Source: Rhodococcus sp. X156 (GTDB lineage: Bacteria > Actinomycetota > Actinomycetes > Mycobacteriales > Mycobacteriaceae). From it: DNA of 64,000 nt. A program made the position numbers and the translations under genes. Where the stretch lies: contig NZ_CP034766.1 of assembly GCF_004006015.1 (NCBI RefSeq), forward strand, positions 1,266,001 through 1,330,000, written 5' to 3'. This document shows, piece after piece, positions 28,399 through 35,588 of the stretch. The notes under the pieces were generated by a model. The model saw only the letters and a list, made by a program, of their open reading frames with translations. It was not told the origin of the DNA and searched no databases. How positions within the stretch are numbered: the stretch's first letter is position 1; every line of letters starts with the position of its first letter.

Positions 28399-29652
28399 AT
28401 GGCTGTCATCGAACAGGAGCGTGCGACGCCGCGGACGACGTCCACGGCCATGGCTGTCGTGCAGGGGCTCGTCGCTGCTGCGGCCGTGCTGTTCGCGGTG
28501 GTCATCTCCGACCATGACTTCATCGACCTCGACGTGTACCGGGCGGCGGCCAAGTCGCTGCTGGACGGTCAGGGGCTGTACGGCTCGCTGCCGGGCTCGC
28601 CCTACGACCTGAAGTACATCTACCCGCCGTTCGCGGCGGTGGTCCTGGTACCGGTCACCTTCCTGCCCCTCGACGTGCTGCACGTGGCGTGGACGCTGGG
28701 CACGGTCGCCCTGGTGTACTTCGTGCTGCGAGCGGTCATGCGTCGCCTCGGCACCAGCGCGCCCGAGCTCACCGCGCTGGCCCTGCTCGCCCCGGCGCTG
28801 CTGCTGGAGCCGATCCGCGGCACCATCGGCTTCGGCCAGGTGAACATGGTGATCGTGGCCCTGGTGGTGGCCGACTGCACCGGCGTCATCCCCAAGCGCT
28901 TCCGCGGGGTGGGCATCGGGCTGGCCGCGGCCATCAAGATCACCCCGCTGGCCTTCGGCCTGCTCCTGCTGGTGCGCCGCGACTTCGCGTCTATCGTCCG
29001 CGCGGGGGTCGCCTTCGTGGTGGCCGCGGGCATCGGTGCGGTGTTCGCGTGGGAGGACACCAAGAGCTTCTGGACCGACGTCGCCTACGACACCGACCGC
29101 GGCGGAAAGCCCTGGTACGGCCCCAACCAGGCGATCACGGGTCCGCTGGCCCGCCTCGGCCTGCCCGACGCGGTGCAGACCGGGCTCTGGGCGCTGGCGG
29201 TGCTGCTGGTGGTGGCCGCCGCGGCCTACGCCGCCTGGCAGTTCACCCGCACCGGTGAGCACGTCCTGGCGATGTGCGTGGTGGCGCTGGCGGCCCTGCT
29301 CGCCGCCCCGTTCGCCGCCTCCCACCACTGGGCCTACGTCATCCTGCTGCTGCCGCTGCTGGTGGCTCCGCAGTACCGGTCGTGGCGCTACCTGCTCGCC
29401 CTGGCCACGGTGGTGTTCCTGCTCGGGGCGCAGTGGGACCTGCCCGGTGGCGGCGACCGCGAGCTGCACAACTGGGACCTGATCCAGCAGTTCGTCGGCA
29501 ACGGTGAGTGCTTCGTCGGCATCGCGCTGCTGGTCGGAGCCGTGGTGGTGGCGCGCGAGCGGCAGCGCAGCTGGCCGACCCGCCGCACCGAGCTCGACGT
29601 CCCGGAGCGCTCCGGTGTCCAGGAGGGCTCGGAGCCGGTCCTGCCGCGATGA
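28399..29652 (+). CDS. GT87-family polyprenol-phosphate-mannose-dependent mannosyltransferase
   Basis: 417 residues, about ten transmembrane spans. The first extracytoplasmic loop holds FIDLDVYRAAAKSLLDGQGLYGSLPG; its Asp45 sits where PimE has its catalytic Asp. Later loops contain PGTIGFGQVN-like RGTIGFGQVNMVIVALVVAD and WYGPNQAITGPLARLG, both characteristic of DUF2029/GT87 enzymes that use polyprenyl-phosphate-mannose to add alpha-1,2 mannose to phosphatidylinositol mannosides or lipoarabinomannan. The exact acceptor cannot be assigned. ATG 28399 follows GGAGG at ten bases. Transcribed alone or with the downstream stress gene, from which a 19-bp palindrome separates it. Confidence 0.88.
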   Translation: MAVIEQERATPRTTSTAMAVVQGLVAAAAVLFAVVISDHDFIDLDVYRAAAKSLLDGQGLYGSLPGSPYDLKYIYPPFAAVVLVPVTFLPLDVLHVAWTLGTVALVYFVLRAVMRRLGTSAPELTALALLAPALLLEPIRGTIGFGQVNMVIVALVVADCTGVIPKRFRGVGIGLAAAIKITPLAFGLLLLVRRDFASIVRAGVAFVVAAGIGAVFAWEDTKSFWTDVAYDTDRGGKPWYGPNQAITGPLARLGLPDAVQTGLWALAVLLVVAAAAYAAWQFTRTGEHVLAMCVVALAALLAAPFAASHHWAYVILLLPLLVAPQYRSWRYLLALATVVFLLGAQWDLPGGGDRELHNWDLIQQFVGNGECFVGIALLVGAVVVARERQRSWPTRRTELDVPERSGVQEGSEPVLPR

Positions 29653-29681
29653 CCTCAACCCCGAAAACAGGGCAAAACCGT

Positions 29682-29702
29682 TACGGTCTCTGACAGAGAC
29701 CG
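29682..29702 (+). promoter_or_regulatory. Perfect 19-bp palindrome overlapping a -10 element ahead of the stress/cyclase operon
   Basis: CGGTCTCTG-A-CAGAGACCG (29684-29702) is a perfect inverted repeat with a one-base centre, too tight for an RNA hairpin loop, so a DNA operator is more likely. TACGGT at 29682-29687 overlaps its left arm and could be the -10 of the universal stress protein gene starting at 29741. Confidence 0.55.
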
Positions 29703-29740
29703 GGCAGAGGCGCCCGGCCCGCCCCACGTCGGAGGTTCAG

Positions 29741-30193
29741 TTGACCGCCTATCGCACCGTGCTCGTCGGTACTGATGGTTCGGACTCGTCACTCCTCGCG
29801 GTGGAGCGCGCTGCCAGCCTCGCCGGTGACGCTGGTGCACGCCTGGTGATCGCGTGCGCCTACTTCCCGGCCAGCCCGCGCGAGGTGAAGCGGGCCTCGG
29901 AGGCGCTGCGCGAGGAGTCCTACCAGGTGATGGGCTCGGCGCCGGCCCAGGACACCCTGCAGACCGCCCACGACCGGGCCAAGCTCGCCGGCGCGGGCGA
30001 GATCGAGACCCGCGCGGTCAGCGGCGCGCCGGTGGACACCCTGCTCGCCCTCATCGACGAGGTGAAGGCCGACCTGCTCGTGGTGGGCAACCGCGGCCTC
30101 AACAGCCTCACCGGTCGGCTGCTCGGCTCCGTCCCGTCCGACACCGCCCGCAAGGCCCACTGCGACGTCCTGATCGTGCACACGGTGCAGTGA
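29741..30193 (+). CDS. Universal stress protein (UspA family, ATP-binding type)
   Basis: 150 residues, one Usp domain. RTVLVGTDGSDSSLLAVERAASLAG at the start, DLLVVGNRGLNSLTGRLLGSVPSDTARKAHCDVLIVH at the end; the latter gives the G-2x-G-9x-G-S ATP-binding motif. TTG 29741 is chosen because GGAGG lies five bases upstream and no ATG or GTG is near the conserved N-terminus. Its stop overlaps the GTG of the adenylate cyclase gene, so the two are translated as a pair, linking stress/ATP sensing with cAMP synthesis. Confidence 0.92.
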   Translation: MTAYRTVLVGTDGSDSSLLAVERAASLAGDAGARLVIACAYFPASPREVKRASEALREESYQVMGSAPAQDTLQTAHDRAKLAGAGEIETRAVSGAPVDTLLALIDEVKADLLVVGNRGLNSLTGRLLGSVPSDTARKAHCDVLIVHTVQ

Positions 30194-31335
30194 CGGCAGA
30201 CTCCGAGGACACCGCGCCAGTCGTCGAGGAGGGTGCAGCCGCGACGGCTGGAGCCGACACGGTGGGCGAGGGCACAGCCCCGAGCCCCGAGAGCGACCGG
30301 GCCGACGACGACAAGGCGCTGCGCGAGGGCATCCAGGAGGAGCTCGAGCGCACCCTGCTGGGCGGGCGCCGTCGCTACGACCGCTACCAGGCGGCCGAGG
30401 AGGCCGGTGTCCCGCTGGAGCAGGCCACCCGCCTGTGGGTGGCCATGGGCTTCGCGCAGGGCGACGACCCCGACGCGGTGATGTACACCCGCGGCGACGT
30501 CCAGGCGCTGCGCACCATCAGCCGGCTGGTCGAGGAGGGCGTGATCTCGGCCGAGATGGAGATCTCGGTGACCCGCGCCCTGGGCCAGTCGTTGTCCCGG
30601 CTCGCCGAGTGGCAGGTGGGGCTGATGACCAGCTACATCGGCACCCGGCTGGCCGAGGCGGTGGACAAGACCCCCGAGGGTTCCGAGCTGGACGTGGACG
30701 TGGTGCGCGCCGAGGTGGGCTCGGTGGCCAAGGGGCTGCTCCCGACCATCGAGGCGCTGCAGTCCTACGTGTGGCGCCGCCACCTCGCTGCGAACGCCGG
30801 CCGTGCGCTGGTCGGTCCCACCGAGCAGATCTCCCGGCAGTGCCTGGTCGTCGGCTTCGCCGACATCGTGGGCTACACCCGGCTCACCCGCCAGCTCGAC
30901 ATCGAGGAGCTCGACCGGCTGATCGAGCGCTTCGAGTCCTGCGCCATGGACGTGATCGCCGAGGGACACGGCTGGGTGGTCAAGACCGTGGGCGACGAGG
31001 TGATGTTCGCCGTGCAGGAGCCCGCGCACGCCGCCCGCATCGCCCTGGAGCTGCAGGAGCGGGTGATCGCCGACGACGTGCTGCCCGGGATCCGGGTGGG
31101 GATGGCCTACGGCCCCGTCCTCGTCCGCTTCGGCGACGCCTTCGGCTCGGTGGTCAACATCGCCGCCAGGCTGACCTCGGTGGCCAAGCCCGACTCGGTG
31201 CTGCTCGACTCCGAGCTGGCCGAGGCGCTGGAGGAGCACGCCGAGCAGTTCCGGCTGCGGTCGATGCGTCCGGTGCGGGTGCGCGGGCTCAGCCGGCTGC
31301 ACCCGTACCTGCTGCGACGGCAGACCGCCAAGTAG
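30190..31335 (+). CDS. Class III adenylate cyclase with Rv1264-like regulatory domain
   Basis: Makes cAMP from ATP. 381 residues: acidic linker (1-45), an all-helical N-terminal regulatory domain (about 46-205, LREGIQEELERTLLGGRRRYDRYQAAEEAGVPLEQATRLW), and the catalytic domain (about 214-378). All canonical residues are visible: metal-binding D225 (FADIVGYT) and D269 (VGDEVMF), adenine-specifying K265 and D316 (FGDAFGS), transition-state N323 and R327 (VNIAARL). Domain layout matches the pH-sensing, autoinhibited mycobacterial cyclase Rv1264. GTG start overlaps the universal stress protein stop. Cytosolic; no membrane segment. Confidence 0.93.
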   Translation: MTADSEDTAPVVEEGAAATAGADTVGEGTAPSPESDRADDDKALREGIQEELERTLLGGRRRYDRYQAAEEAGVPLEQATRLWVAMGFAQGDDPDAVMYTRGDVQALRTISRLVEEGVISAEMEISVTRALGQSLSRLAEWQVGLMTSYIGTRLAEAVDKTPEGSELDVDVVRAEVGSVAKGLLPTIEALQSYVWRRHLAANAGRALVGPTEQISRQCLVVGFADIVGYTRLTRQLDIEELDRLIERFESCAMDVIAEGHGWVVKTVGDEVMFAVQEPAHAARIALELQERVIADDVLPGIRVGMAYGPVLVRFGDAFGSVVNIAARLTSVAKPDSVLLDSELAEALEEHAEQFRLRSMRPVRVRGLSRLHPYLLRRQTAK

Positions 31336-31377
31336 CCCCGCGGCGCGCTGTCGCAGCCGTGCCGCTGGGCCGGGGCT
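31334..31377 (+). terminator. Possible terminator after the cyclase gene
   Basis: AGCCCCG / CGGGGCT, a 7-bp stem closing a 30-base region with smaller internal hairpins, just after the cyclase stop. Confidence 0.4.
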
Positions 31378-31388
31378 CCGGGCGTGGC

Positions 31389-31394
31389 TAGGGT
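31389..31394 (+). promoter_or_regulatory. -10 element of the SCO6745-like gene (leaderless)
   Basis: TAGGGT at 31389-31394, seven bases before ATG 31402; no ribosome-binding site. Confidence 0.55.
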
Positions 31395-31401
31395 CACGCA
31401 G

Positions 31402-32367
31402 ATGACGACCCCCGAGATGGACAGCTCCACGGTGCACACCACCACGCCGGACAGCTCCACGTTGGACACCGCTGCGATGGACACCGCCACGGCCACTCGC
31501 TGTGCCCGCGCCACCGACATGATCCACTCGATGACCTACTTCGTGCCGGAGACTGACCAGCGGCTCACCGAGGCGGGCCTGCGGCCGGGCCGGATGTGCT
31601 ACTTCGCGGGTCGCGCCGCGGCCATGGGGGCGGTGGGCCCGGGTCCGGTGGCGGCCACCTTCTACAACTTCAACCCCGACGTGATCGCGCGCCACCTCCC
31701 GCGGGCCTGGACCCTGGCCGAGCCACCGGCCGTGCTGGCCGCCCGCCGAACGGCGGCCGAGCAGGCGCTGCGCCGGCTGCTGGGCCCGGAGCTCGCCGAC
31801 TCGCCCGAGATCGCCGAGGCGGCCGAGCTCGCCCGCACCGCGGCGCTGGCCTGCACCAGCGCGGGCCGGGCACTGCACGCCGGGCACGCCGACCTGGAGT
31901 GGCCGGAGACCCCGCTGCTGGTGCTCTGGCACGCCATCACGCTGCTGCGCGAGCACCGCGGCGACGGCCACGTGGCGGCACTGCTGGGTGCGGGGCTGTC
32001 GGGCATCGAGGCGCTGATCACCCACACCGCCACCGGCACCGGGTTCACCGTGGGGGCCGCGCAGGCCACCCGCGGCTGGTCGGAGCAGCAGTGGGCGGAC
32101 GCCGAGCAGGCGCTGCGGCAGCGGGGCCTGTTGGCCGGGGACGGCTCGCTCACCGAGGCCGGCGTGCAGCTGCGCGCCGACGTCGAGGCTGCCACCGACC
32201 GGATGGCCGTGGCCCCCTGGGCGGCGCTGGGCGTGCCGGGCACCCTTCGGCTCACCGAGATCGGAACCCGGCTGTCCCGCGTGATCCTCGACGCGGGTGC
32301 GGTCCCGGAGGGCGTTTTCGCCCCGGGTGCCGGACGAGGCCGCAGCGCCGCGGAGCCGGGGTCGTAA
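31402..32367 (+). CDS. SCO6745-type conserved protein
   Basis: 321 residues. After a low-complexity Asp/Ser/Thr head (about 1-30, with two DSST repeats) it reads MIHSMTYFVPETDQRLTEAGLRPGRMCYFAGRAAAMGAVGPGPVAATFYNFNPDVIARHLPRAW, the conserved opening of what is annotated in actinobacteria as the SCO6745 family, and later LWHAITLLREHRGDGHVAALLGAGLSGIEALITH and a winged-helix-like region RGWSEQQWADAEQALRQRGLL. All-alpha, cytosolic. The C-terminal part resembles MarR-like helices, but no DNA-binding role is established. Function unknown. Confidence 0.78.
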   Translation: MTTPEMDSSTVHTTTPDSSTLDTAAMDTATATRCARATDMIHSMTYFVPETDQRLTEAGLRPGRMCYFAGRAAAMGAVGPGPVAATFYNFNPDVIARHLPRAWTLAEPPAVLAARRTAAEQALRRLLGPELADSPEIAEAAELARTAALACTSAGRALHAGHADLEWPETPLLVLWHAITLLREHRGDGHVAALLGAGLSGIEALITHTATGTGFTVGAAQATRGWSEQQWADAEQALRQRGLLAGDGSLTEAGVQLRADVEAATDRMAVAPWAALGVPGTLRLTEIGTRLSRVILDAGAVPEGVFAPGAGRGRSAAEPGS

Positions 32368-32413
32368 CATCGCCTCCGCGCCGGTGAGCACGTCGGCGCG
32401 CACGGAGACGATG
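32365..32413 (+). promoter_or_regulatory. Candidate promoter and leader hairpin of the DUF1737-rhodanese-metZ operon
   Basis: TAACAT at 32365-32370 is a possible -10. It is overlapped and followed by an imperfect long inverted repeat (CATCG-CTCCG ... CGGAG-CGATG, 32369-32413) that would fold at the very start of the message. Confidence 0.35.
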
Positions 32414-32424
32414 GGACGAAGCAC

Positions 32425-32628
32425 GTGAGTGATCCCCAGCCAGGTGAGGGAAGGCTCCGGTACCGGTTGCTGACCGGCCCCGACGACCAGACGTTCTGCA
32501 AGCGGGTGAGCACGGCACTGGCCGAGGGCTACCGCCTGCACGGCTCGCCCTCCGCCACCTGCCGGCCCGACGGGCAGGTCATCGTGGCCCAGGCCGTGGT
32601 GCTGGACGACAGCGAGGCCGCGCGGTGA
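32425..32628 (+). CDS. DUF1737 domain protein
   Basis: 67 residues: LRYRLLTGPDDQTFCKRVSTALAEGYRLHGSPSATCRPDGQVIVAQAVV is a complete DUF1737 domain, a small fold found alone or attached to other proteins; function unknown. GTG 32425. The stop overlaps the next gene by GTGA, so it belongs to the rhodanese-metZ operon and may serve sulfur metabolism, by context only. Confidence 0.8.
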   Translation: MSDPQPGEGRLRYRLLTGPDDQTFCKRVSTALAEGYRLHGSPSATCRPDGQVIVAQAVVLDDSEAAR

Positions 32629-33053
32629 GCGCCCCCCAGGGCCGCCCGGCCGAGGGCTACACCGGTGACCTGACCGTGCAGGAGGCGTGGGAGGCGGTGG
32701 CCGGCGGCGCCGCTGTGCTCGTCGACGTCCGCACCGACGCGGAGTGGCGCTACGTCGGCGTGCCCGACCTCTCCGACCTGCAGGCCGAGCTCGGCCTGGT
32801 GGAGTGGGTCAGCGCCCAGGGCGAGGTCAACCCGGAGTTCACCGACGAGGTGGACCGGCTCGCGCAGGGACGTCCGGTGATGTTCCTGTGTCGGTCCGGG
32901 CAGCGGTCGGTGTCGGCTGCTCGGGCGGTGACGGCGGCCGGCCGCGGCCCGGCCTACAACGTGCTCGACGGATTTGAGGGTGGGCTGGACTCCTCCGGCC
33001 ACCGTGGCAGTACCGGATGGCGAGCCGAGGGGCTCCCGTGGAGGCAGTCGTGA
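32625..33053 (+). CDS. Rhodanese-like sulfurtransferase
   Basis: 142 residues, single rhodanese domain: VLVDVRTDAEWRYVGVPDLS, and active-site loop FLCRSGQRSVSAAR with the persulfide-forming Cys. Six-residue CRSGQRS loop is of the type accepting sulfur rather than phosphate substrates. Flanked by four-base overlaps with DUF1737 and metZ. The same rhodanese-metZ pair exists in mycobacteria (Rv0390-Rv0391), suggesting it supplies or handles sulfide/persulfide for homocysteine formation. Confidence 0.88.
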   Translation: MSAPQGRPAEGYTGDLTVQEAWEAVAGGAAVLVDVRTDAEWRYVGVPDLSDLQAELGLVEWVSAQGEVNPEFTDEVDRLAQGRPVMFLCRSGQRSVSAARAVTAAGRGPAYNVLDGFEGGLDSSGHRGSTGWRAEGLPWRQS

Positions 33054-34243
33054 GCAGCACCGACGGGACGCCGAGCTGGCGTCCCGACACCCTGGCTGTG
33101 CGTTCTGGCGTGACGCGCTCGGAGTTCCAGGAGACGTCGGAGGGGCTGTTCCTCACCTCGGGCTTCGTCTACGACACTGCCGAGGACGCTGAGGCGGCGT
33201 TCGCCGGCGAGGTCGACCGCTTCGTCTACTCCCGCTACGGCAACCCCACGGTCGCCATGTTCGAGGAGCGCCTGGCGCGGCTGGAGGGTGCGGAGGCCTG
33301 CTTCGCCACCGCCAGCGGCATGTCCGCAGTGTTCACCGCGCTCGCGGCCCTGCTCAAGGCCGGCGACCGGGTGGTCGCGGCCAAGAGCCTGTTCGGCTCG
33401 TGCTTCGTCATCCTCGACGAGATCCTGCCCCGCTGGGGCATCGTCACCGAGTTCATCGACGGCGGCGACCTGGACGAGTGGAAGCGGGCGCTGGCCACCC
33501 CGGCCGCCGCAGTGTTCTTCGAGAGCCCGTCCAACCCGATGCAGGAGATCGTGGACGTCGCCGCCGTGGTGGAGCTCGCCCACGGCGCGGGTGCGACGGT
33601 CGTGGTGGACAACGTCTTCGCCACCCCTGTGCTGCAGCGGCCCACCGAGGTGGGTGCCGACGTGGTGGTCTACTCCGCCACCAAGCACATGGACGGCCAG
33701 GGGCGCGTGCTCGGCGGCGCCATCCTGGGCCGCAAGGAGTTCATCGACGGCCCGGTGAAGACGCTGATGCGCCACACCGGGCCCTCCATGTCGCCGTTCA
33801 ACGCCTGGGTGCTCACCAAGGGCCTGGAGACCATGGGCCTGCGGGTGCGCCACGCGGTGGGCACCACCCAGCAGCTGGCCGAGTGGCTCGAGCAGCAGCC
33901 CGGCATCAGCTGGGTGCGCTACCCGTTCCTGGCCTCGCACCCCCAGGTGGAGCTGGCGAAGCGGCAGATGTCCGGGGGCGGCACCGTCATCACCTTCGAG
34001 CTCGACGGCGGCAAGGAGCGGGCCTTCGAGCTGCTCAACCGCCTGCGGATCATCGACATCTCCAACAACCTGGGCGACGCCAAGTCGATGATGACCCACC
34101 CGGCCACCACCACCCACCGCCGCCTGGGCGCCGAGGGCCGCGCGGCCGTGGGCATCACCGACGGCGTGGTGCGGCTGTCGGTGGGCCTGGAGGACGTCGC
34201 GGACCTGCGGGCCGACCTGGACCAGGCGCTGCGCCAGGACTGA
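33050..34243 (+). CDS. metZ: O-succinylhomoserine sulfhydrylase
   Basis: PLP enzyme making homocysteine from O-succinylhomoserine and sulfide (methionine pathway). 397 residues: YSRYGNPTVAMFEERLARLEGAEACFATASGM phosphate/PLP loop, DNVFATPVLQRP (Asp binding the pyridine nitrogen), VVYSATKHMDGQGRVLGG with the Schiff-base Lys, and the RLSVGLEDVADLRADLDQAL C-terminus of the Cys/Met metabolism family. GTG 33050 has GGAGG five bases upstream and overlaps the rhodanese stop; an in-frame ATG at 33017 would overlap the rhodanese gene more and is less likely. Distinguished from MetB by context with rhodanese. Confidence 0.92.
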   Translation: MSSTDGTPSWRPDTLAVRSGVTRSEFQETSEGLFLTSGFVYDTAEDAEAAFAGEVDRFVYSRYGNPTVAMFEERLARLEGAEACFATASGMSAVFTALAALLKAGDRVVAAKSLFGSCFVILDEILPRWGIVTEFIDGGDLDEWKRALATPAAAVFFESPSNPMQEIVDVAAVVELAHGAGATVVVDNVFATPVLQRPTEVGADVVVYSATKHMDGQGRVLGGAILGRKEFIDGPVKTLMRHTGPSMSPFNAWVLTKGLETMGLRVRHAVGTTQQLAEWLEQQPGISWVRYPFLASHPQVELAKRQMSGGGTVITFELDGGKERAFELLNRLRIIDISNNLGDAKSMMTHPATTTHRRLGAEGRAAVGITDGVVRLSVGLEDVADLRADLDQALRQD

Positions 34244-34273
34244 CGGCGCGCAGCCGGCTGTCCGGGCTGAGGG

Positions 34274-34304
34274 TCCTTCCTGCTCACTCCTCGAGCAGGA
34301 AGGA
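34274..34304. terminator. Bidirectional terminator between metZ and the reductase gene
   Basis: Perfect 12-bp stem TCCTTCCTGCTC / GAGCAGGAAGGA with a 7-base loop; the stop and last codons of the reductase gene form one arm. Serves both convergent genes. Confidence 0.7.
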
Positions 34305-34904
34305 GCCGGTCTGCACCCCGCCCACGTGCCGGTAGGCGGCGGTGAGGGCGCCGGTGCTGGTGCTGGCCGAGGAGACCAGCGAGAAGGTGGTGGGCACCGC
34401 GCCCTCGCCGAACAACCGCTTGCCCGTGCCCACCACCACGGGGAAGACGATCAGCCGCAGCTCGTCCACCAGCTCGTGGCGCAGCAGGGTCTGCACCAGC
34501 CCGGCGCTGCCGTGCACCTGCAGCTCACCGTCCACGGTCTCCTTCAGTGCCTGCACCGCCGTGGGCACGTCACCGGTGATCAGCTGCGAGGCCTCCCAGT
34601 CCACCGCGCCGAGCGTGGTAGAGGCCACGTGCTTGGGCAGGGTGTTCAACGACCACGCCACCCGGTCGCCCTCCACCGGAACCTTCGGCCAGTGCGCGGC
34701 GAAGATCTCGTAGGTGCCGCGACCGAGCAGGAACGCCCCGGCGTGGGAGAACCACTCGTCCACCTGGGCGCCCATGTCCTCATCGGCGAAGGGCACCAGC
34801 CACCCACCGTGCTCGAAGCTGCCGGAGACGTCCTCGGGCGGACCCCCCGGGGCCTGCATCACGCCGTCCATCGTCAGAAATGTGGTGACCACCAAGTCGC
34901 CCAT
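34284..34904 (-). CDS. RibD C-terminal/dihydrofolate-reductase-fold family protein
   Basis: 206 residues with the RibD_C fold: VVTTFLTMDGVMQAPGGPPED at the N-terminus, FLLGRGTYEIFAAHWPKV (nucleotide-binding loop), LNTLPKHVASTTL, GELQVHGSAGLVQTLLRHELVDELRLIVFPVVVGTGKRLFGEG at the C-terminal half. This group of stand-alone proteins is usually annotated as dihydrofolate reductase family; NADPH-dependent reduction is expected but the substrate is unknown. ATG 34904 is preceded by GAAGGG. Stop lies in the shared terminator hairpin. Confidence 0.85.
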   Translation of the reverse strand: MGDLVVTTFLTMDGVMQAPGGPPEDVSGSFEHGGWLVPFADEDMGAQVDEWFSHAGAFLLGRGTYEIFAAHWPKVPVEGDRVAWSLNTLPKHVASTTLGAVDWEASQLITGDVPTAVQALKETVDGELQVHGSAGLVQTLLRHELVDELRLIVFPVVVGTGKRLFGEGAVPTTFSLVSSASTSTGALTAAYRHVGGVQTGSFLLEE

Positions 34905-34998
34905 GCTGTTTCGCCCTTCTCTGCCGTGCGCGCACCGTGCGCCGTCCTGGGAGAAGGGACGCCGCAGCCGCAGGAAACTGATCGACTGCCGGCATCGG

Positions 34999-35060
34999 CG
35001 CTGGTAGATCCGTCGCCCGGCGAGGGGCCGCCGTCACGTGGTGGTACTTGCAGACGCCCC
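34999..35060 (-). repeat. Bipartite intergenic repeat, copy B
   Basis: Left-block core is present unchanged at 35039-35060 (TGGTGGTACTTGCAGACG...CCCC on the plus strand, the inverse complement of copy A). The second block at about 34999-35015 keeps CTGGTAG and the GTCGC end but is degenerate. Lies in the 282-base gap between the reductase gene and the small lipoprotein; nothing else is recognisable in that gap. Confidence 0.6.
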
Positions 35061-35186
35061 GAGCCGGCGACTGCTCCGTCGCTCCCGGAATGGCTGCGGA
35101 GCCGTTCGTGGTCTGTAATGGCGGCTGGTACCTGCCGTTTCTTGTCGTTCGTCCGCAATGGGCGAGTCAGCCAGGAGGGCCGTTCC

Positions 35187-35588
35187 ATGAAGCGGTTGCT
35201 GCTCGGGGCACTCGCCGCCACCACGGTCGTCAGCGCGTGCGCGCGCCCCGCTCCGTCCGGCGTCCGGGAGCAGCCGTCCGCCACGCTGGAGGAGGCGCCC
35301 ACGGCCAGCGTTCCGCTGGCCACCCCGCCCACCTCGTCACCGCACACGCCGACGGTCACGCTGCGCGAGCGGGCTGCGCCGGTGCCGCCGCGCACCAGCC
35401 CGGCGCCGAGCACCGCCCGCACGCCGGTGCCCAGCGCCACCGCGTCGCCGCCGGTCACCACCACCCCCACGGCCAGCGCCCGCCCGTGCACCGACCTGTT
35501 CAGCTACGCCGGGGACCCTCGCTCCGCCGAGGAGATCAACTCGGTGGGGTGGCTGGCTGGCGCGTGCCCTGCGCCGCAGCGTCGGTAG
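35187..35588 (+). CDS. Small secreted lipoprotein, Thr/Pro-rich
   Basis: 133 residues: lipoprotein signal peptide MKRLLLGALAATTVVSAC with Cys18, a long Pro/Thr/Ser-rich region without structure (about 20-100), and a conserved-looking C-terminal end PCTDLFSYAGDPRSAEEINSVGWLAGACP whose two cysteines could pair. AGGAGG precedes ATG 35187 at eight bases. The 3-prime end overlaps the convergent MFS gene by 53 bases. Family and function unknown. Confidence 0.75.
   Translation: MKRLLLGALAATTVVSACARPAPSGVREQPSATLEEAPTASVPLATPPTSSPHTPTVTLRERAAPVPPRTSPAPSTARTPVPSATASPPVTTTPTASARPCTDLFSYAGDPRSAEEINSVGWLAGACPAPQRR

Noticed and set aside
34905..35186. Small minus- or plus-strand genes in this gap
   Set aside because: Open frames here lack ribosome-binding sites and normal GC3 pattern; only copy B of the intergenic repeat is supported.
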